Shown here piece by piece: positions 55,771-64,000 of a stretch of DNA of 64,000 bases. The position numbers were made by a program, and so were the translations under genes. This DNA is from Gordionus sp. m RMFG-2023 (lineage: Eukaryota; Nematomorpha; Gordioida; Chordodea; Parachordodidae), in assembly GCF_954871325.1 (NCBI RefSeq), contig NC_088775.1, forward strand, positions 74,625,561-74,689,560, given 5' to 3'. The stretch's first letter is position 1, and every line of letters starts with the position of its first letter. The notes beneath the pieces are model-generated. The model was given only the letters and a program-made list of their open reading frames with translations. It was not told the origin of the DNA and did no database searches.

Positions 55771-58700
55771 AATCTATTTCACTTAAAAGAAATAATTCCT
55801 TTTTATGTTTATTATTCTAAAATTCTGAAAGATTCTTACTTATTTCATTAAGGGCATAAAAAATTCTGGCATTATAATTTAATCATGATAACCAAATTCC
55901 GGGCACGTTATGGCTCCTTCGATAATTTTTTAGACTATATTATAAAAAAATTTAAGTATAAAATTATATTCGATTGGTACATACTTAAAACGCAAAAAAT
56001 AATTATATAAGGAATATAAATAATTAAAGATTCGATACTATATTACAAATATTTTTTAAAAAAAATTATAAAATGGATAAAATATAATATTTTTAGTTCG
56101 GACTTAATTTTAATGTTAAGCATGATCAATATTTATTAAACAAATAACGTATAAATAATATAATTTAGAAGAGACCTGGGATAATATGAATCTAAGGTTC
56201 TTGCGAGCCTTGGGGTTTCTTCTAGAGTACTCAACTATAATGGTTCAATTTATAACGAAATATGTATAACTATATTATGCATATGCGCTATAACCTTTTT
56301 AATATCGGATCACATATAAAAAATTTTATAACTCAATATATGATTTATAACCTCAAAATTAAATTTTTTAAATGCTACAATTTATCAAATATAAAAAATT
56401 ATGAAGGTTTTAATTATCCAATATTTATCTTATATAAAAGACCCTATTCTGTGTAAATAGTCTTTATTTGAACAAAAAATATGTTTTAACTAGATATAAT
56501 TAAATTTTAAAAATTTCGAGGGTCTGGGGCTACTTTTCAAAGGTTCATATGCCTTTTGAGCTTTATTTTTATAATTTATTTTTGCTTATAGAAATTTAAA
56601 TATGGTAAGAAATTATATTAGAAAAAAATAACAAATAGCAAATGAATAAACCGGAATCTATTTAATGAAAATTCATCCAGCCGTTATGGAGAAAACAAAC
56701 GTAGGTTATGCAATTATGAATCAAGATTAATGAAACAAAATTTTAGAATGTCTATATCAAGACAAATATTCAAGAAAGTGCAAGAAACTATATTATTATA
56801 CAAATCTAATAAATGCATCTAAAATGTTTACGGGTCTTTTCCCCACGTAAATGCTCTTTTTGGGCACATGGATCCTGTTGCAATTTTAATCCATTTTTTA
56901 TTTGTTTAAATTGTCAATAAATTTCACTAATTATTTATAATTATTCTCCATTATGGCTTTTATCAGCAATAATAATATATATCATTTTTATATTTATAAA
57001 TATTCAGTATTTTGCGGCTCAACTCCTCATAAAAAGGTTCACCCTTTCCCTTGTGTAGCTCATCCATTTCCATTTATTCTATAAAATTAATACAGTTAAA
57101 AAGTAGAATTTTTTAATTGACATTTACTTTTTAGGGCTCGTATGCTTCCCGGTCTCTCCTACTATTTATATTCGATAAGTAGTATTACGAATAGTAAATT
57201 ATTCAATCCGTTTAAAAGAATCGAGTAGGACTAATATTAGAATTCGTTTTTAAATAGACTGAGTTTTATGATAAGCACACTAGAAATTGTATAAATATTG
57301 TTTTTTATGCTTGGTTAGGAAGTTTATTAGCTAATATACAAGTAATTAGGTTGCTTGGAAAAAATTTGATAGGCTCAAATATTAAATCAAAGTAAAATTC
57401 CAGTTCCAGCATATTAAAATTTGGCAGTATATTTTTAGCGGTAGTTAATTTAGGTATAGGATAAGGATTTATAGAAAAAAAAAATTCTCTATACTTTTTA
57501 GATGGCTAAAATACGTCTATACCTAGTTTTTGGTTCAATACTCTCTCCTCAGTCACGGTGGCTTTAAAAAAAATATATTGCTCAACTTTGACTAAACAAA
57601 AATAAATTTAGCGAATTTTTATTCAGTAAATTTGTGAAAATTAGCCACTATGGCTCTTTATTTCTATATGTCATCATTTTTTATTAATAAATTTTTATGA
57701 ATAATTTGAAAGCCAGAATTATATTATGGATCGCGTGAGAGTTTAAATCCTCTTAAAATTTGGGATTAGGCATCTTATTTTTTTTTTGGAAAAATGTTAC
57801 TTTTTCTTAAAAAAAATAAAATTCTTTAATACATTCCCCTTCCCTTTAAATAATATTTTTTTCAATATCAATTTTAAAAAACACCATTTTCTCTATTATT
57901 AGGTTCAAAATCAGTCAGACATGCAACAAATATATAGTGCATAGAGATATTTTTTTAAAAATATGATCGATTAACCAATAATAATTAAGACATTTAGTAT
58001 AATATTCTTAATTTATTTCTATAAAATCCGAATACTACTTATTTCATAATTTTCTAATGAATTTTGAGTCCAATTTTATATTTATGCCAATAATAGTTCT
58101 TCGTAAACAGCTATCTTTTGCAAAAATTATTTTATAATTTGGAAAATCAATAGTTGAGAATTGAAATAATTAATATGGTAATTATTATAATATTTTCTAT
58201 TTCATATAATCAATAGATTTATTTTTGTTCAGACAGTATCATAAACTAGATCATTGAAATATCCACTATGATTCCATTTTTCTTATTTGAAGGTAACAAT
58301 TAACAAGTGGGAAATAGTAAACACAATATAGGCTCCAAATTAGTCATAATAAAAATATTGGTGCCTAGCAGAGGTATTATACAAGGGCTTAAAGGGTTGG
58401 GGAGTGAACCCCCACACTCCCAAGGAAAATGATAGAAATAAAATTTATTTTCATGATATATTTTTAATTTAAATATTGATAAAACTCCCTCCTTAGAAAT
58501 TTCGACTTTCAAAAGCATCTATTTTGGACGGGACGCATTCCAAGAAGTTTTGCCTTGGGCATGGCGCTCCTTGCTCGCATGCAATGGACGTTTGACCTTT
58601 TCTATTCATAAGTGTAGACCAGCAATGACTTAGCATTAATATTTCCATACCTAACTATCACTTATGAATATTATTTCTATCTAATCAATAACATTTTTTT

Positions 58701-60900
58701 CAAAATAAAATATCTATCTATCGTTTTAATTTTCATTGTAATTCACATTTTTTATCCTCCTAGAAATTACGGTTCATAGGTCATTTTATCTGTCTATAAC
58801 ATATTATTCTCATTAGTTGAATTCTTGTTCTTTTGGAAAAAGTCTAAATCTCCCTTCAAACTTATAATTCAAATGAGCTTTAAATATACAATTCCGAGAG
58901 CATTTAATTTTTTTTTTAAAAAGTAGCTATGAATGTGAGGTAACTCGTTTTAATTTCAAATTATTTAAAGATTCCTGTGTCATATGATGATGATATTTAT
59001 GATTATTTATTTTTTAAATTTATATTTTTTAAAATTTATATATGTTAGCGGCAATGTATTTTTTTAGGTAATGTGTTATTTTCTCAGCTTTAAGTCATTT
59101 TTTAGAGCGTTTTTTAAAATTTACAGATCAGATTCTACAGGAAATATATTCCAGCATGTTTATATCTTATGAATTATAGATAATTTTGCTATTACGCTTA
59201 GATTGATTTATATAATAAATCTTGTCTTCCCTTTATACTGTCTACCAAACGGATTTAAACAATGTACTAATTAGTAATGCTTTTAAAATATGACTATTTT
59301 TTGTGTAACAGTGGATAGCGACCCTACAATGGAATAAAACACTAAAATGTAATAATGGCCCGCTAGTTATTAGAATATAAGTTTCAGAATTAGCATTCAA
59401 TTGTTCGACCAACCTCGAGCTCTTGGTAAAAAAAAATCATAATTTAAAAATCAAATTTAAAATGAAAAAGGAAAAAAAAATATTTCAAGATGATAATTTC
59501 ACATAAGCTGGACCCGAGTGAAGGTGAAACGAAAGCATGATTTGGCGGAGTGAATCTCTCTAAAACAAAATTTAACTCCATACTACATGAAAAAAAATCC
59601 TAGCAATGTCTCTGACATGTAGTTAAAATTTTTGGAATTTGAATGATTGATTTAAAAAATTCCTAAATCATATTATAATTCCTTATGTTCTAAAAGAGCT
59701 TCATCACCCTTCAGGTCTAACAACATGAGAAATATTATTTTACATTGTTTTTTATGAACTTGAACAGGTAAAAAAAGGAATTTATATTGATAATTTTCTA
59801 CATCTTACAATCACTTACTAATATTTAACCATTAGAAATTCTATAAATTTAAATCCTTTGGCTTATATTATTTATACGTATTGATTAAAAGAAGTCTCTT
59901 AAATCCTACTTTATTCTTTAAAAAAAGTTTTATATTTTGCATTTGCAGATTAAGTAAAAAAAAATTTAGAAACAATTTTGGCCTAAATTATAAAATTGGG
60001 AAAGAAAATTTTTTTTTTGATTGATTAAAAATAATATTAATTTTATAAAAATTTATAGACATGAGCCGCTAAAAAATTTTTTAAACATAAATTGTATTTA
60101 AGAACACTTTTAAATTGTGGTATATATATCTAATTTATTATCTATATACTGCATTTTATTTGTGATATAAATAAAAAGTATTTTATAATACTTAGAGATC
60201 GCTTTTAAAATTCAGCATTATAACTGTGTTTTTCAAAGTAAAAAGGTAGCTAAATGAATCGACAAAAATTAAATTAATTGTAAAACAGATATTGAATAGA
60301 AATAGATATCATTGACTTTGATCAGTCTATAGACCTTGCTCTTCTTTCACGCTAAAGTTGTTTGTAACATTAACCCTGGAGCCATATTATATTTCCTTAA
60401 AAAAATAAGCAGAGAAAGGTAAGATTGAAGTCTAAAATTTATTTCGAATTTCTTGTAATTATATACAATTGTCTAATTTGTGCCTTTTAATTCGGAGAAC
60501 TCCCTAATTTGGCAAAAATTTTGAGTCCAATCAAATTCCTAGTAACTACTATTAGAAAATGCCTTGATAAATTGGAACTATCTACTTTAAAAAGTGGGCA
60601 GATTTTTCACTTTTTGTTTATTTACATATCATATTCAAAAAAAATATGTGCTAATAATATATTATTATAAATTAGTTATATATATTTATAGTTATTTTGT
60701 ATATAACCACTTTATAAATTCTTATTTTATATAAGATTATGTACACACACATACATAATTTTACTGATCTTGATGCATTAAAAAAAATTACTTGAAAATT
60801 GCTGAACATAATCTCACTCCCAAATTAGATAGGTTTGGTATAGTATAATTAATTAAAATTTAATTCATAGTATAGAAAATGCATTTTAATAATTAGACAT
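55770..60900. other. Long AT-rich stretch, no gene recognised
   Basis: Open frames here (for example 56262-56456 and 58300-58518) are of low-complexity composition and match nothing I know. TATACTGTCTACCAAACGGATT at about 59237 is a unit of the dispersed repeat seen at 54730. GGGTTGGGGAGTGAACCCCC at about 58396 is a short GC palindrome of unknown origin. No other feature. Confidence 0.45.
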
Positions 60901-61095
60901 ATCTAGGGGCTTAACCAGCCCTTATTTTAGCCAGAAAAATATTGCCTAAACCTCGAGATTTCGCTAATGGATTTCTCCATACCTTTGTGTCATCTATGAC
61001 CAAAATCTTCAGGTTCGCGTAATCTTTTTCTGGATAAAGTATTGAGTCAGCCGATTTTAAAAATCGGCTCAAATCGAGCCGTTTAACAATCTCTA
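60901..61095. mobile_element. Degraded hAT MITE of the TAGTGTTG family
   Basis: TATTTTAGCCAGAAAAATAT, CCTCGAGATTTCGC, CTATGACCAAAATCTTCAGG and AATCGGCTCAAATCGAGCCG, then TTTAACAAT, follow 7303-7528 in order. The left tip is lost and no target duplication is visible. Confidence 0.8.
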
Positions 61096-61099
61096 TCCT

Positions 61100-64000
61100 T
61101 TCTCAAATATTGGCTCATACATTCTTCAAATTTTTTCCCAGAAAAATATATAGATTTTGAAATCGATCTTACTATGGAACTAAGTGTATAATTATAAACC
61201 TATCATTTGCTAAGAAAAATATATTTAAAATTATATTAGGCAAACAAAAATTTAGCATAATAAAGGACACTCCTCTAATTTGAACCATTATTTAAATTGG
61301 GGTGGTGATGATAAATTGATTGTTGTACAATTTTATTTATTATGAGAAATGATTTGGCATGAATACAATAATGGATAACCCATTAGCTCCTCTAAAAATT
61401 TATTCATTATAACTTCAACCAAATTTTTTTTTGAAAAATTTTATTTAAATAATAATTTTTCTCCTCACCCTATATTCCATTCATTTTTATTTATTAAAAT
61501 TTACTGAACCTTACTTTAAAACAGGGAAAAATTATATTCACTTTATTTAGTAATTTATTTATGATTTCTCAAAAATAAAAATTTTATTCCCTAAAAACAA
61601 TGCATTAAATTTATTTCCGCTTTTATGCTTAATGAGATTGTATATTATTAAAAAAAACAAATTATAAAGTGATTTTTAAAAAATTTATTATAATAAGCAA
61701 TTGCGCGGAATAGAAACCGATTTGGAAGAAATATATTAATTTTTTTATAAATTAAAGGTAAAACTAATTGCTCTGAAATTTAGTAAATATTTTGTTTCTT
61801 CCACACCCCTGCTATTTAAAATTTTTTATATGATTCGATTTCAATAAAAATTAAGTCAATTTAAAAGATGTGTTTTTTTATACCACTAAAAAAAATGAGG
61901 GGGGTAGGGAGGGTTCTAGTTCTAGAAAAATGGCTGCCTTGCAATGCTTAACCAATATAGCTTTAGTGATAGCTTTAAAATTTTTTAATATTTTGAGCGC
62001 TACTTTGTTATTGATTAAAACTAGCAAATGGCGTTCTACATTTTTACACAAAGTAATTCATCGAAAATTATATCATTTCAATTTTTGCTAAATATGTTGT
62101 ATCCTAAATTTGTATTTTTAAATTATAAACATCATGAAACCAATATTAATAACAAAAATTTTAAACATTGTCAATATCTCAAATAAAAAAATAATTTTAA
62201 TACAATTAAATTAAATTGTCATTACCTTCAAAGATTGATGTTGACTAAGGAAAATGCCAGGGTTCAACATTTGCTAAAAATTCAAAAATTTTCAAAGATT
62301 CTTGCTCTTTTGAAGATCAAAAAATATGAAGATCTTTGTGTAAAAAAAATTTTGAGCATGCTTAAAGAAAATTTTTTAAAAAAAATTTCCCAGTTGTTCT
62401 TAATAAAATAGCATAAATATATATAAAATATGAGAAGTGAAAAAATATATATTTGAAAAATCACTTATTTCTTTTTGGGGATTTTTTTGGGTATTGTTTT
62501 TTTATTATATTCTTAATCGCGAAATTTATATTAGCTGAAATTATTGTATGGCATATAATATAAAATAAAAAAAACTGTCTTGCGTCTCATTCTATTTTAT
62601 TAAGTAAATTATGATATTTTATTTTAAAAAACATCTGAGAGATTTTTTTTTATAAACCCTGGAAAATACTAGAATTTAAAATACACATAAATAATTGTTG
62701 TATTTGTATTTATCTGAATTAATATTTGCATTTTAGGCTGTGTCCAAAATCTAAAAAATAGAAATAAATAATTTTTGAAGAAAAAATTAATATAAGCTAT
62801 TTTTAGTGTAAAAATAAAATAGTGTTCTAAATCATTTTTCTCCATTTACAAAAATTTATATTTTAATAAAATAATTGAAATTAAATAAATTTGAAAAAAA
62901 TTTATTCAAAATTAATTTTTATGAAAAGTCTAGTAAGTAATATTAAAGTATGTTATTTTTCATTCTCGTTTTTTTTTGCAAAAAAAAAATAATGAAGATT
63001 TTGAACATTTTTATAATTTAATTAATTTGTAAAAATTTATAAATTTTAGGTTTTTTCAAAACATTTTGGACATTCCCTTACTAAAAAAATAAAACTATCT
63101 TGTATTTATATTATAAAATTATAAATATAATATCCAGAGGAAAAAATATTAAAATATCTGTTTCACCCTATTTTCTAAAATACGACGTTCGTACTGATAA
63201 CTGAAATCGAACTAAAAGAAATGGTTTCAGTTCCAATTTTTTTTAACTAAGATATTATGAGGTTTATAAGATGGTGGCAGAGTATCTGGAAGAGCCTCCA
63301 CATCTTCTAAATGTTGTTTGAATGATGATTATAAGTGATAATTATATGTGATATACTGAAATGATTATATAGATGCAATAAATAAAATAACTGCAAATAT
63401 TTAGATCAGATATGATATTATCAGGTACATAATTATTTAATTTTTAGAGATGGTGAATAAAAGTATCATCATGAGTTTAGAAAAAGGTAGTGGTGAATCT
63501 ATTTCCAAAAACAAACATTTTAAAATATTTGTATTTAAATACATTTTCCGAATTTTATTTTATAAATATTTAGTTTTCAACAAATAACTTTTTTTGAATT
63601 GCATTCGTTATTTCGAATGCAATTTTTTATGAAAATATGCCCAACCCTAAATGCTGAGGGATTATTTGGTAAGACTAAACATAAAATAAGGGGTCAAATT
63701 ATCAATTTTATAAAGAATAGGTTTAAAAAAAATAGCAATTAATGCACAACTTTTTTTTTAAAAGAAAGTAAAACCATTAGATTAGTGAACACTTCGGCCC
63801 GAACATGCCCGTAAAAATTTTTATACTGAGCAGTCAAAAAATATTTTACATAATTTACCCGACCAGATGGAAATTTTTTTTAGCTCTGCTGTTCATAATT
63901 AACTTTTGTGGATAAAAAATATTTAATCAAGGTATTTTAAAAAAAATCTGGGAAATATTTTGCACAACTTATTCTGCTTAACAAATATTGTCCGTACATG
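61100..64000. other. AT-rich stretch to the window end
   Basis: A plus-strand frame at 61870-62091 contains MAALQCLTNIALVIALKFFN after a fair start context (aaaaATGG). It is hydrophobic but unrecognised, and could be a chance frame. At about 62740-63080 TTTTAGGCTGTGTCCAAAAT and AAACATTTTGGACATTCCC form loose inverted words that recall the fold-back at 26478. Near 63790-63870 GGCCCGAACATGCCCG is a possible element tip. Nothing else seen. Confidence 0.35.

Noticed and set aside
56262-56456. 64-codon plus-strand frame
   Set aside because: Composition (Asn, Ile, Tyr, Lys, Phe) is what random AT-rich DNA yields.
61870-62091. Hydrophobic 73-codon frame as a host gene
   Set aside because: No family match, partly low-complexity, no neighbouring exons; a chance frame cannot be excluded.

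Overview
This window is extremely AT-rich eukaryotic DNA (roughly three quarters A+T by eye) with one convincing host gene and many transposable elements. The gene is a five-exon TMEM19/DUF92-type membrane protein gene. With hAT, Helitron and MULE-type transposons it points to an animal, most likely an invertebrate. Nothing here fixes the phylum. I saw no tRNA, rRNA or CRISPR array.

Left part (1-8222): a small BED-finger exon pair; a right-hand terminal array of a giant hAT element (about 520-2262); a recent 311-bp tandem duplication; the end of a further small element; a Helitron Rep gene on the minus strand that keeps its zinc-finger region and HUH motif but is cut off at its 3' side; a glucose-6-phosphate isomerase-like N-terminal exon just upstream of it; AT-rich tandem repeats; and a textbook hAT MITE (7303-7528) with a perfect 8-bp target duplication.

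Central-left part (8223-20964): a 1.7-kb non-autonomous hAT (termini CAGGGGCGTCGCTAG, target duplication GTTAGTCT) is split by an 11,028-bp hAT element (8440-19467). The large element has very long compound inverted ends. Each consists of a 12-bp tip, an array of about 22-bp units holding the palindrome TAGTCGACTA, and an array of about 118-bp units holding the palindrome TGACAATTGTCA. Its minus-strand transposase gene can be read as seven exons that join in frame, with one apparent frameshift.

Middle (20973-32400): opposed Helitron helicase and Rep fragments, a rearranged hAT copy with a 3.7-kb insert that includes a fold-back element, a decayed ZMYM1-type hAT with GC-rich ends, and a further intact-ended 1.76-kb hAT copy.

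Host gene (33179-46998): exons at 33179-33422, 33635-33772, 38695-39015, 40167-40394 and 46832-46998 give an open reading frame of 365 codons. Introns 2 and 4 hold several hAT copies, a MULE-type remnant, a possible LINE scrap and a possible LTR-element scrap. All four introns start with GTT, whereas the inferred transposase introns start with GTA.

Right part (47000-64000): small hAT elements, a nested MITE pair (50675-51098), another hAT copy with a perfect target duplication (52158-53568), diverged repeats, and from about 55800 on AT-rich sequence in which I recognise only one degraded MITE.
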